Positions 12,218 to 24,660 of a stretch of 64,000 bases of DNA are shown here, piece after piece. Position 1 is the first letter of the stretch; each line of letters starts with the position of its first letter. The stretch is taken from assembly GCA_025766275.1 (NCBI GenBank), contig JAFKAC010000011.1, positions 1,178,001 to 1,242,000 of the forward strand. Reading direction: 5' to 3'. The position numbers and the translations under genes were made by a program. The notes beneath the pieces are model-generated. The model did no database searches and was not told the DNA's origin. It was given only the letters and a program-made list of their open reading frames with translations. Origin of the DNA: Lactarius indigo. Lineage: Eukaryota > Basidiomycota > Agaricomycetes > Russulales > Russulaceae.

Positions 12218-13341
12218 TTGGACCCTCACTGGCACTTCCTCTCGCCTTTGATTCCGGTCCGATGGACAGTAGAGGATAATACGCTTCCCCTGTAGTACTA
12301 GGTGCTGTACTGTAGGTTTGATGGTGGACCCTCCGAGCTTTCGGTTTTTTTTTCCAATTTCAGATTAGTCATACTGTGCATATCTATACGACCATTGTTC
12401 GGCGGTGATTACTGTAGGCTAGTCTAGTGTTTCAGCACTATTTGGTATCCGAGAACACCGTGTGGTTGCATCCGTCCGGTTCATGAAGATCACATAACCG
12501 GAAAGTGCTAGCTTAGGCACTCCTATACAAACGGTCCTTGGCGCGAACTAACAAGCCCCTGTCGTCGTAGAGACGAATGGTCGGTCCAAGATAGATGTTC
12601 GAGACCAAAAATGAGGAGGTTACCCTGGGAAACATCATTTCTGCTGTCGTCCACTAGCGGCTCGTGATCTTGCTCGTGATAAAACTCCAGCGCTTCGCTG
12701 GTGCCTCGTCGGGCCGGCGGCCGCGCATCGCAATATTATGACGGGTGCATCGGGCCTGAGCATACTGTACTGTATGTACCACCATCAAGGTGACGCGCCG
12801 CGTTCGATGCGCCCCTCGAGGCTCGAGTACTGGCAGGCTACGTGTCTGTCCTTCCACTGGCACGCCACCGCTGATGTCCGATGGCCCGCGCTGGTGTTGA
12901 TATTACCACTTCTTTTATATGTATAGTCTCACGATCGTCTCACACTCAAACAATTATTCCAGACGTGAAATCCTCTTGCCTAGACCAGCGGCTGCAAAAG
13001 CGACCGTAAGGTGGCGCACACCCATTAAGTATAAACTACCGTGATCCCTCCACTTGCGGATCTCTATTTACAGACGGGCCGTTGCAAGTGCGCCATCTTT
13101 TGACAGATACATGGTCGCCGCCAGTTCCGATGGTCCCGAACAGCATCGCGCTCTGAAGAATCTTACCTAAGTACTCGCTCCCCAAGGATTGGGCAGTATC
13201 ACTCGAAAATTTATGGGATCGTGACAGAGCGGAATGCTTTCGCTCCCCGCTCTCCCTCTGGTGCTGGGGTCTTGACGACCCGCCCCGACTAGTGATCGCC
13301 AGTGGATACCTTCTCTCTCCCCTCCCCTAGCGTCTTCAGAT
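12218..13341. other. Intergenic stretch between the tandem membrane-protein genes
   Basis: No coding motif was seen. It should hold the terminator of copy 1 and the promoter of copy 2. No clear TATA box or poly(A) signal stands out. Confidence 0.4.
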
Positions 13342-14684
13342 ATGTGGTTCCCAAAGCTCCCTTTTGAGCTTCCGTCGCTTCCGGCTATTGAAATGAGCCC
13401 TGTGCCAGAAACGATCTTTCTCGGCACCGTCAAGGGCCTCCTCTCCTTCGCGATCAATCTTTCCTTGCTGGACTTGTCTCTCATCTTCACAATTGTTCTG
13501 TTAGTCAACGCAAACCCCTCAATCAGACAGACGGCCGCTGTTTCACTAAGCGTCCTCTTCTTCTTGTTTGGCTTGGAGATATCGCTCGTCAATGTTTATG
13601 CGCTAGTACGTCGCTTCGCCATTCAGCTGAATAGCGCGCAAATACTCACAACATGAATCCGCAAAGCTATGCTCCAAGCTCTCTCCATCGACCACTCTTG
13701 AGCCTCTTACCATCGTCATCATGGGAATCCTGAACGGCGTTATGCCCATTCTGACGGATTCCATCCTGCTTATGCACATAGCCCTTGAAAGAATCGAACA
13801 GTCAAAGTCGCTTTGGCGCTTTGCAATGACAATGGCCGCACCAGTCTTTCTCAAGTTTGGGCGACTGGGCAATGCCGCGATCTATATTGCCGCCTGCGCC
13901 GAGTTCGTGCTAAGCTCCGTCACGTCCGGAGACGGAGTTCCGGACATGGACATCTTGAATGCTGCACAGGCCCGGAGCATGCAGATCGCCTGCACCCTTC
14001 AGATGATCGACAATTCGTCCGTCGATCTTATTTCCGAGTTCCTCCAGTGATCTGACAACTATCCGCACCCGTAGGTACCAACTCGCCCTCTACTATCTCA
14101 ACGCATTCGAGCAACGGCGCCAGGCGCTCCAAGGTCTCGCCCAATGTACGTCCTCCATCCGCGTGACCATTTTGTCGCAGCATGCTGAACCTCCTCATTT
14201 CACAGCGGCGACGACGATGACGACGACGACGACGACAATGACGACGATGACGATGACACGACAGGAGCTCGTCCCGCTGCTCCTTGCGTCCGGCGGGAAC
14301 TTCCTGTTGCCGATCCTCCTCAGCGCGGCGCAACTCGAGGCGTCCCGTCGCTGGCCAGACTCTGACATACCCCGGGATATCGAACAGGTCAAGGTGATCG
14401 TCAACATTGCCGGTGCGGCTGCGACGTCCGTCGTCGCGGCGCTGAAACGCTGGCGTGCGGCGCGCATGGCGGCGGCGAAAGCGCAGCGCGACGCGGTGGC
14501 GGCCGTCGAGGCGAACGAAGCGACAGCGCTGAGGGCTGGGAAGAAGCAGCCGTCGTATTCTACGGCTTCGGTCAAGCGTGCAGAGGCTGGGGAAAGAAGA
14601 TATGTGGTTTTTGACGCCGAGCTAATTGAGATCGACATGAAGGAAGACCAGGCGCAAATGTCCCTTGTGCTTCCCGTGTCGTAG
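13342..14684 (+). CDS. Multi-pass membrane protein of unknown function, copy 2
   Basis: The four exons I infer are 13342-13605, 13667-14016, 14075-14145 and 14206-14684, with introns of 61, 58 and 60 nt, giving 387 aa. The third intron has a plausible CTGAAC branch site 20 nt before its acceptor. Membrane segments resemble copy 1: residues about 30-60, 65-88, 100-125, 140-165 and a segment after the Thr/Met tract. The start of exon 4 encodes a run of Thr and Met from an ACG/ATG microsatellite that copy 1 lacks. The C-terminus is Ala-, Lys- and Arg-rich. Function is unknown. The tandem arrangement with conserved introns indicates duplication of an intron-containing gene. Confidence 0.68.
14206..14260 (+). 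repeat. ACG/ATG trinucleotide microsatellite in coding sequence
   Basis: About fifteen consecutive triplets of mainly ACG and ATG directly follow the inferred splice acceptor and encode a Thr/Met tract. The length is likely to vary between strains, because slippage keeps frame. Confidence 0.7.
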
Positions 14685-15328
14685 CCTGAAAATTCCTCTC
14701 AAATCGGGAACTCTTCGTGATGTAGAATGGGTCGGCTGTAAGGATTACCTTACATCTCTTTATTCACGTGCTTCGTTCTTGACGTACGTCTGGAACCGCC
14801 CTTTCTGAGTATCCGCGACCGTGCCCATTTTTCGATTGAGGATCCTGGTCAGTCAGGAAGTATTGATTCACCTCACAAGGAAACATGTAGATCGATGCAC
14901 CGCTTCAGGTGTTTTTTTTCCCCCGGGCCACTGGTAACTTAGAGTCTTATACTGAGACCAGGAAGCCATGCTTCATTTGAAGTGAAGCGAATCTACGGAT
15001 GCACTACCACGAAGTCTTGTTAAATTTACAGAAGCTGAGTTGGACGTACCCGCCGATCTTGCAGTCTGGGGTCAACGCAATGCGGAGCTTAGTTCTCCCA
15101 GTATTACTTCTGTTGCAAACAACGCATTTATTAAGTAGTCGCGATGATGATGTCGCAGAAGAGTGTCCGTGTTTGATATCGTGTTGATTAAGACTATTGT
15201 ACTACGGGAAAAAGCTAAGGTAACACAAATTATGTATATATTAACGAGAAACGACAGAAAGGGAGACCGGAGCCTAGCATAGCAAATCACCATCGCATAA
15301 TTGTCCTATCCGAGCCAAGAAAGAGAAA
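14685..15328. other. Intergenic stretch, no gene recognised
   Basis: 3' flanks of two convergent genes (membrane-protein copy 2 and laccase 1). Nothing recognisable as coding. Confidence 0.45.
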
Positions 15329-17759
15329 TTAAGTATGCCCTGTGGTATTGACGAACGTATTGTAGGCGGGGCAGAGTTTACCCCAAGCAGCTGCAGAAGC
15401 CAGATTCATCAGCCACCCCCACGGAAACAAAGGCAAATAACTTACAGGTTGTGATGTCCTGGGTCGGCACGTCAGGAACATCCTCAGCAAATACGACGGC
15501 GAAGCCACTGTGATCGTCCACATCAGTACAAAGAGTGCGGGAAAACACAGTAGGACGACGAACGCATCCAAGTGCCAGTCAATGTGACAGTGGAAGAACC
15601 ATGGGCCGGGATTGTCCGTGAAGAACCGGATCGTGACATTGTCACTGGTAGTACCGATGCTCACGACATCGCGGACTACAGGATCGACGAAATTGTAGGA
15701 TGAGTTTCCAGCGCTACGGACCACGGAGAAGGCATGTCCATGCAAGTGAACGGGATGCTGCACAAGTAAGGCGACCCGTCAGGGGCTTCATCGGAGACTG
15801 CCTACGAAATACTCACAGGTCCACCAACGGCACCACCAGGGATAGTGAGCTCGACGCTCTTGTTCGGCGCAAGGCTGTAGATGCTGCCCGCAGGAAGAAG
15901 TTGCGAGGCGTTTTGCGCGCCACTCAGAATCTGGAGCAACACAGGAACGGTAGGAGCCTGGAAGGGAACACCATTGACAGTGAACTCGAAGAGAGAAGTG
16001 TCCTGAGTTTATGTAAGACCCTGTGTGTCAGAAGCAGTAGGCGAAGCTTACAAGCACGACGTCCAAGTTGATATTGATGTCTGCGCCTCCAGGGACTGCG
16101 TTGCCAGGCTAAATTGATCACGTCGTGAGAGGCAGCGAACATATGTTTCGTAGGAAATCTTACCACGGGAGTGGGGACAAGTGGCTACGCATGACATAAA
16201 TCAGCGTCATTATAGATGCGCAAGGGATAAAAGTAACTCACGTGGAGATTAGTCTCTACCAGAGGGAGCTTGCTCACGGGGATGTTCACTGTAGGATCCA
16301 CCGTCTGGTTCGCAGGAGCCCCGGCATAACTAAGAATGGCCAGATTGTTGAGATTGCTAAAGTCCAGGCCCGGGGGCAGAGAACGAATCCCTATTGACAA
16401 TGAGTCTCGAATTCCATACATGTAGAGAGAAAATTGTTCACAGTAATTCGCGACCGGCTGGTTGGCGTTAAGCTGTAAACAGGTGAGGAGCGCATTCCTG
16501 CTACGGTATAGGAAATCGCCTTACAATGACCGAGTAGCGTTGACCTGGTCGCACGTTCATTAGTGCACCCACAATCTGGAGATTGTTGACATCACGTACC
16601 CGCGAAAATCTGGAGAGAATCAACGATCAGAGGCTTGGTTTCGATACCATCTGCCTCGATCACGGTCAGTTGGTGGCCGTCAATGGAGAACACGAAGTTG
16701 GGGTCGCAGGAGATGGATACCACCCGGAACCGGTAACTGATGTCGCAACACGTCAAATCGCAATACCCGATAACTAACGGAACACGGACCGTTTTCCCTG
16801 TGTCACATTCACGACAGCAAGAGGAGTCGAAGGACCACCAGGATAGCGGCCTTTGCCGTTAATCAGGGTGGAATTGAACGCTCTCAAGCACATATCAATA
16901 TCAACTAGTTGAACAACTGGTTCTAACTCACGGGATAGCTGGAGCTGCCGTTGAAAGGTAGTGGTACCAATCCGCAAGGGTGATAACCGTGCTCTCTGCG
17001 AGATAACCTTAGCTGAGCGAACAAATATTTCCCATCGTCTATCTTACCATCATCGATGTCATACAAAGCGCGATGAGGGTCATTTGAATCATAAACAACC
17101 AAAGGACCACGCAGACCATCACAGTACTGGGCCTTGAAATGACTATGGTACCAGTACGTTCCCTGAGATGACATCGTGGTTAGTCATTCAGAGCTGCGCA
17201 GCGCAAACAAGATATAGCGCATACAGCCTGATCCAAAGCCTTGAAATCATAGAGGAAGCTCTCATTCGGGACAATGGGGCATTGTGTAACGAAAGAAGGG
17301 CCATCCACGTAATTGGTGTGCTTTTGGAATAGGCCGTGCCAATGCTGTAGAAGGATCGGTTAGCTCGTTCAGCGCGTCCCCTTAAAGGGACCCACGATGG
17401 ATGTCGCCAAGTTCATGGTCTTGTCGGTCAGTTTATCCGCAACGTTAATCGAGAATTCAGCGTCCTGACCAGCACGGTGTCAGGACTAGGTGACTGGAAA
17501 CCTTCTAAGGAACCTTACCTTCTTCCCTACAATTAATGGGCCAGGAAAGGTACCCCCTGCGAGCGTTGCACTGCGGTTATGATATTGAGTTGGACATGAT
17601 TCTAGACAACCCCTTAATAGGAGAAACCCACGCGCGAGAGAAACCATCAGGGGATATGTTCTTGTTGACAATCGGAAGGGTAGCACCCGGGCCGATGGAA
17701 GCAGAGACACTTCCAGAGACGGCGGCGAGAAGTAAAAGCAGTGAGCGAATTTGCGACAT
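15329..17759 (-). CDS. lcc: Laccase 1 (multicopper oxidase, EC 1.10.3.2)
   Basis: This is a secreted blue copper oxidase that oxidises phenols while reducing oxygen to water, as in lignin breakdown or pigment formation. The start at 17759 begins a hydrophobic signal peptide ([16 protein letters not shown]). All four copper signatures are readable on the minus strand: HWHG at about 17340, WYHSH at about 17150, HPVHLHGH at about 15750, and HCHIDWHL at about 15590. A Phe follows in the GFAVVF segment, at the axial position linked to high redox potential in Trametes-type enzymes. About fifteen introns of 50-60 nt interrupt the gene. Every junction I checked kept frame, giving roughly 520 aa and ending NTTGHT. 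It is the first of three tandem laccases in one orientation. No lesion was found. Confidence 0.88.
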
Positions 17760-17828
17760 CGCGAATAGAAACGAAAGGAGCGACGAAAGCGATGCGATAG
17801 TGCAGCAAAGACTAACCCAGGGTGAGGG

Positions 17829-17836
17829 ATTTTATA
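17829..17836 (-). promoter_or_regulatory. TATA box of laccase 1
   Basis: TATAAAAT on the minus strand about 70 bp upstream of the ATG, followed by CCCTCAC. Laccases 2 and 3 have the same arrangement at nearly the same distance. Confidence 0.7.
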
Positions 17837-20511
17837 CAGCCAAGTTGGGCGGCATTGAGGAGATAGTTACCCGTTTGACCCCACGCATCAGGAGACGACA
17901 AGCACACCGCATTCACTCGGCTGGATCGGAACAGATCCACATATCTGGCGCGCGTTTGAACCGGGGGAAATCGTCCAATACAGGAGTCACTCGTGATGCG
18001 GTGGCCAGTTCGTCGAGCCATCGACCCGCGTGATACCATGAACTGAATAGGAACTGTTTGCACTGGAAATGATAAGCGAATGTCTCGGAGAGCGTGATCT
18101 CATCAGCGCTACGCCCGCCGGCGTTCATAAAACTGATCATTGGTAAGGGGTGAGCGCCAGGAGGCACACTTACGCAGGAGGGGTTACTACACCGCATGTC
18201 GCACGGTTTTGCGTTGAAGTTGAAGGACGGTCACCATGAGTCGAGAACTATGTTTGACGAAGAGGCCAAGGAGGAGGCCATCTGTAGGCTCAAGTTATGC
18301 CTCTCCGCAGATCAGTAGCCGCGAGATACACTGCATTCGGCGATCTGATTTTTTTTGTAGTAAAATTTTGACGAGTGTGAGAGACGACTGAGTAATCAAA
18401 ACGCACCGGACCCTAGCGCACCGCTACTGAATACAGTGCCTCATTTGCGATGAGTACGGAGCCTGAGAATATCAAAGCCACAAGCCATCTGATGAGTCAG
18501 CAATGGGTCGATCCACGCGGTCGAGAAGTGCTACTGTAACAGAACCGAAGATTACGCTCATCGCTCGTGTGGCAGATCACTGTAATACAGTGCCTGTAAA
18601 TATTTTTAGATGTAACATTGTGCAGGTGCCGACCGAGGGGTAAGCAGCACAGAGTCATCACAGTGTACAGTATCCGAGAACCCAATTGTTTGTCATACAG
18701 TATCAGGTTCCACGGGTCCCACCAACCAGTGTTGGAATTGAATGGCATCTCGGAAGTTGGCCGGGGAGGGTGCAACGAGATCTGTGCTCCGTCAAGTGCG
18801 AGCATTTGACACAACCAAAGGTGACTTTAGAAGAAGAGGCAACTAACGTGTGAAAAAATCCCTCTGATTCTTGATCATTCTTCGCTTGGTTCTCCGACTG
18901 TCGACGGCAGGGTAAAGAGCATATCTTGGCGCCACAGCACTCTGAACTTATGACCGGCATTAGGGGAGGGGAATGTTGACAGCAAGTATGCATAGAGTGT
19001 GTTTAGGTAAAGGGAAAATTATACTAGAATGATATGGCAGCTCTCAGCAACAGGTAGGACATAGGTAAACTCAAAGAGAGATGGAGGCAAAAGTTATTGC
19101 ATGTGGCAAGGCAAGGCTAGGTCGCATCACTTAGCATCGTTCCCACAGACCGGTCCGCTCTGGACCGACCTCAAAATCACCTTGCTTGGCAAGGTCTCAT
19201 GGCAGGTCGAAAATCTCTGGCAATCACACACTTGCAAACGATCTAATATTACGTAATATATCTAAACTCCTTTTTTGGTGTTTACACCGATGAGGCTTGA
19301 CGGACATGAGGCCGACGACCTGACCAGTCCATTGTTCATTCTCGAACAGTCACCAGGGCCCGGTGAGTACATTATTTGTCAACGGATTTTGCGGGAACTA
19401 AATTGTATAGCCAAACACCGACGCTGTTATCGCTGACAATTGTGCTGCATAAATGAAATGAGAGAGCTCTGCGACATTAGCTCCAACCGTTCCGATGGGA
19501 GTGGTATGTAAAGGAAGACAATATCTCATTACATAATTCCTACCAAAGCACTCACAAGGTTACAGTCGACAAAGTCGACACCTAGTTGGCCAATTTCACT
19601 TCATTTTCCCTGCACGCTTCGTAAAACGCATGCTTCCCACTATGTTTTCCATTATGCTTCCCGTCGTCTCCACCATTTCTAGCTGTCAACGATGAGTTCA
19701 CACCGCAGAAAATATAACTATTTATTGCTGTCGAGACAATACAATATCAGTACCATATGGGATAGTATTGGCAACGTACTATACATTTGTGAGGTTGCGA
19801 CCTCTTCTGTTATCAAGACATCGGCACAGAGTGCGAATGACCCTCCCCCTGAGTCCCTCACCTGGCAACCAACAATAGGCACCCTTCCGAATTTCGCAAC
19901 ATCATTGCAGTACATTTTCTTCACCAGGATTCCGACTGGGCTAGATTCTCCGGCTGATTACGAGTCTAATTGCTTGATAGACAAGTCGACAGGTAGAAAT
20001 CCTATCTGCTACCACCTTTCACTATGTACCCGTATTTATTTTTCTGATGTTGGGCCCAGTCCTGGTTCCGAAAAAGATGGAGAAAGACAGAGCCGCATTT
20101 GCAATGTTGACGCCACGATTAGCAGATACCCCTGAGATAGGGAGACCAGAAAGGAAACGTCTACGGGATGCGCTCAGGGGCATGTGGCCTCAGAGATACT
20201 TGTTGATTTTGGAAAACGTGTAACAAACTTAGACATAACCGCCAGCCCTGCAGACCCGGGTCAAGGTGAAGTAAAACCTCATAGACGGTACCTTGTGTTG
20301 TTCATGAGAAATGATTTTATTAAGTAAAGTTGTCATTGGAACGAAGAGTGTCCGCAAACGTGTCCGTGTTGGGTACTGTATACTTTAAACGTATTTTTAT
20401 GGAAAACAAGCAATGGTATATATTCACGAGAAATGACAGTTGGGTATGATCATCGCCTCATGGATGGCGAATTGAGCGCACAATGGTCCTATCCGAGCCA
20501 AGTGCAAGTAA
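17837..20511. other. Laccase 1 upstream region and intergenic DNA
   Basis: The part at about 18090-18760 resembles the region upstream of laccase 2 (about 23250-23960). Shared blocks include the GCGCTACGCCC stretch (18110 and 23270), the GCGAGA-GATACACTGCA stretch (about 18320 and 23470) and the AATTGAATGGCA stretch (18736 and 23912). It is therefore duplicated promoter DNA. From 18900 to 20511 I see no gene. A short ATGCTTCCC motif recurs near 19630-19665. Confidence 0.5.
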
Positions 20512-22951
20512 TTAAGTGTGCCCCTCATCTTGGACGAACTTATCGTATGCGGGACAGAGTTGACCCCACGCAGCTGCCGAAGCCAAATTTCTGAGCTACA
20601 CCAACAAGAACAAAGGTAAATAACTCACAAGTTGTGATGTCCTCGGTCGGCACGTCGGGAACATCCTCAGCAAAGACTACAGCGAAGCCACTGTCATCGT
20701 CCACATTAGTACAAGAAAAGTGGGAAGACAAAGTAGAACGACGAACGCATCCAAGTGCCAGTCAATGTGGCAGTGGAAGAACCACGGGCCAGGGTTGTCC
20801 GTGAAGAACCGGATCGTGACATTATCGCCGGGACCACCGATACTCACGACATCGCGGACTACGGGATCGACGAAGTTATAGGTTGAGTTGCCGGCGCTAC
20901 GGACCACGGAGAAGGCATGTCCGTGCAAGTGAACGGGATGCTGCACAAGTAAGGCGACCCGTCAGGGGCTTCATCGGAGACTGCCTACGAAATACTCACA
21001 GGTCCACCAACGGCACCACCAGGGATGGTGAGCTCGACGCTCTTGTTCCGTTCAAGGCCGTAGATACTGCCTGCAGGAAGAAGTTGCGAGGCGCTCTTCG
21101 CGCCACTCAAAATCTGGAGCAGCACAGGGACGGTAGGGGGCTCGAAGGGAAAATCATTGACAGTGAACTTGAGGATAGAAAAGTCCTGGGTGCCCCTGTA
21201 AGACCCTGCGTGTCAGAAGTAGAGGGGGTGAAGCTCACGATCTGGACGTTCAAATTGATATTAATGTCTGCGCCTCCAGGAAATGGCTCGCCAGGCTGAA
21301 TGGGTCACGCGGTGAGAGGTAGAGCGCATGTGGTCCATGGAAAGTCTTACCACAGGAGAGGAGCCAAGTGGCTACGCATGATATAAATCATTATATAGGC
21401 ACGTAGGTTACAAGAAGCAACTTACGTGGAGATTCGTCTCGACAAGCGGGAGCGTGCTGACGACTGGAACAGTAGGATCTACCTTTGGATTCTTATCAGG
21501 AGCGCCGGAATAACGAAGAATGGCCAGATTGGTGAAATTGACGAAGCCCTGGTCCGGGGGCAGAGAACGAATCCCTATTGACAATGAGTCTCGAATTCCA
21601 CATACTTGTACATAGAAATTTTGCTCACAGTAATTCGCGACCGGCTGGTTGGCATTAAGCTACAATATAACAAATAAGGAACGTGTTCCCGCTACAGTGT
21701 AGGAAATCGCCTTACTACAACGGAGTAGCGTTGACCTGGTCACACGTTCATTAGTGTACCCACAATCTGGAGATTGTTTCGACATCACATACCAGCAAAA
21801 ATCTGGAGAGAGTCAACGTCCAGCGGCTTGGTTTCGATACCATCTGCCTCGATCACGGTCAGTTTGTGGCCGTCAATGGAGAACACGAAGTTGGGGTCGC
21901 AGGAGATGGACACAACGCGGAACCGATAACTGATATTGCAAAACATGTCAAATCACAATACCCAAGGGCCAAAAGAACACAAACCGTTTGCCTCGCACCA
22001 CGTTCACGACGGCGAGAGGAACTGAAGGACCACCGAGATAGCGGCCCTTGCCGTTAATCAGGGTGGAATTGAACGCACTCAAATGTATGTCAACACCAAC
22101 GCGTTGGAGAACTGGCTCTGACTCACGGGATCGCGGGAGCTTCCGTCGAAAGGTAGTGGTACCAATCCGCGAGGGTGATGACTGTGCTCTCTGCGAGATA
22201 GCCTCAGCTAGGTGAACAATTCTTTCCTGTGGGCTATCTTACCATCATCGACGTCATACAAATGGCGGTGAGGGTCGTTTGGATCATAAATAACCAAAGG
22301 ACCACGGAGGCCATCGCAGTACTGGGTCTTGAAATGACTGTGGTACCAGTACGTGCCCTGAGGTGACGTCGTTCAGAGTCGCGCAGCGCAAACAAGATAT
22401 AGCGCATACAGCCTGATCCAAAGCCTTGAAATCGTAGAGGAAGCTGTTATCTGGGATGATAGGACATTGCGTGACAAAGGAGGGTCCATCCACGTAATTG
22501 GTGTGCTTTTGGAACAGACCGTGCCAATGCTGTAGAAGAATTGATAGGTTCGTTCAACGTCCTCAAAGGCTGCCTGAAGGACGCCTCACAATGGATGTCG
22601 CCAGATTCATGGTCCTGTCAGTCAGTTTATCCTTAACTTTGATCGAGAACTCGTCATTCTTTCCGGTGTCATGTCAAGACTGGATGGACAAAACAATCTC
22701 TTGGGAACCTCACCTTATTTCCCTCAATCAATGGGCCGGGAAAGGTACCCCCCGCGAGAGTGACACTGCAGTCGATGACATTGAGTCAAATATGATTCCA
22801 GACGGCGGTACGGCGGGGGAACTCACGCGCGAGGAAAGCCATCAGGGGCTATGTTGTCGTTGACAATCTTGAGAGTGTCACCTGCGTGCATGGAAGCGGA
22901 GACACCTCCAAAGACGGCAGCGAACAGTAAAAGAGAGCGAAGTTGCGACAT
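20512..22951 (-). CDS. lcc: Laccase 2 (multicopper oxidase, EC 1.10.3.2)
   Basis: This is a close paralog of laccase 1 with the same intron layout. The start at 22951 begins a signal peptide ([16 protein letters not shown]). Copper signatures on the minus strand are HWHG with GLFQKHTNY at about 22500, WYHSH at about 22340, HPVHLHGH at about 20940 and HCHIDWHL at about 20770, then GFAVVF with the axial Phe. The C-terminus reads [15 protein letters not shown], with TAA at 20512-20514. Junctions checked throughout keep frame, for about 520 aa. Parts of the 3' half, including a whole intron, are identical to laccase 1, which suggests recent gene conversion. It is probably secreted, with phenolic substrates. 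Confidence 0.87.
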
Positions 22952-23015
22952 CGCAACAGAAACGAAAGGAACGACAAAAACGACACGACAGCAGAGAACA
23001 ACCCGGGGTGAGGCA

Positions 23016-23023
23016 TTTTTATA
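23016..23023 (-). promoter_or_regulatory. TATA box of laccase 2
   Basis: TATAAAAA on the minus strand about 65 bp upstream of the ATG, followed by TGCCTCAC as in laccase 3. Confidence 0.7.
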
Positions 23024-24660
23024 AGGTCATGTCGGACAACATCGAAGACGGCGAGGTGAGCGGCAAGGGACACCGGCTGCCAAGCAAGACGCGCACTCGG
23101 GAATCGACCCGCCTATCCGGCGCGTGATCGAATCCTGGCGAGGGTTATGGGAGATGCCAAATATGGTAATCACTGGTGATTGTTGGTCATCGAAAGCAGC
23201 GTGACGGTGAACTGGATGGGAAATACCCCTACCAAAAATGGTAACACATACAGTAGGGTGATCTCGTCAGCGCTACGCCCATTGTCGTTTTGTACATAAA
23301 ACACATCAAGGGCAGGGGGCCTGAGCGCCACAAGGCACCACAATGCTCTCATGTCACTTTTCTGTTTGCAAGAGGAATGATACCGCACTCCAAAGCGTGG
23401 TTTTCACAAGAATAATCCCGCAGCTGTGTTCGGTGAAGTCGGGCACCAGCAGGCTGATAATCAGTAGACCGCGAGAGATACACTGCACACTACGACCGGT
23501 GTAATAGACGCGCAGGACCCGAGCGCTCGCGCTTTGCAACTACTCGGTTGCGATGGGGGCGGATGAGTATTGGCGTGAGAAGCCATGATGCATGATGAAT
23601 CAGCGATGGGCCGGTTGCAGTCTGTGCTTTCAACTCCAGAGCAGAGCCGGAATTTACTGTTGTTATTTACTGTTTTGCCGAAATCACACATTAGACATCT
23701 CAGGGCTGCTGTATGTATGACCTCGTGTACGACAGATCATTCATGTGCCTTGTTGTATAATACAGCGACCAGCCAAGCAACCCATACATTGTGTAAGTTG
23801 TGGTGTTTGCGGTAAGCAGCCCAATAGAGTCGTCACAGGAAGGATCACAACGTAATGATAACATACTTAGGCTTGTCCCACCAACGGTTCCCCGCAGACC
23901 GTCACAGTACGAATTGAATGGCAACTCGGAATTAAGGAGAGTGGTACAGTACTTGGTAGAGGCTCGGCGGTATTGTGCTTGGTAAGGTATCAACGCTTGG
24001 CCCAGAATGTCGCGGGCGCTTTGGGCAGAGAAAAAAGACTAAGTGTGTAAAATTCCCTGTGACCCGCATGGCACGATGGGGGTGCATGTTCATTCCGCAG
24101 CGTCCTCACGGGCGGCATCCGGAATGGTTGGTGAGAGTCTGGGAGCACATATGCCGGGAGAGCCTTTGGGTCGAGAAAAAGATTGTACTGGGACAACACT
24201 GGCAGGTGGTAGATATAGGTAAACTAGGAGAAGACTTTGGAGAATTGGGCGGCGTGGTGCGTACGCACAGGCTTTTCGGTGCTTGTCGTTTTTCAGAACA
24301 CTTGCGGGCATACCAGAGCTGCAGTGCGTTACTCGGGCTGAGGGAAAGATTCTTGTTCTAATAGTGGACCAAGACGGAGCCATTTTCTGGGTTAGCCATG
24401 AATCGGCTCTTGGAACGGCTCCTAGAACGGCTAGTACCAGAAAATGAAATGATCTACATTTGACGCATTGATGATCAGTTGAGATCGCAGGGCGCCGTCC
24501 AGAGTGACGCCCACGTCACGTGCCGTAGTGATCAAATCGGACTTTGCCATGCGCCGATGTGAGAAAGCAAATTGTTCGATTTTAATTCCAAATACTTCAA
24601 CACCAGACATCCCTAACCAAATAACCTTTAAGAAACGATTTTTAGACATAGATTATAACA
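23024..24660. other. Laccase 2 upstream region and laccase 3 downstream flank
   Basis: The first kilobase is related to the laccase 1 upstream region. It holds a small laccase relic near 23892-23911. The rest shows no convincing coding sequence. Confidence 0.5.
23885..23930 (-). pseudogene. Laccase fragment (relic)
   Basis: The minus strand encodes YCDGLRG at about 23892-23911, the invariant laccase stretch just after the HSH motif. It is almost identical at DNA level to the matching codons of laccases 1-3. No neighbouring laccase motifs are in frame, so only a scrap remains. A weaker counterpart without the motif lies near 18715-18760. Confidence 0.55.
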
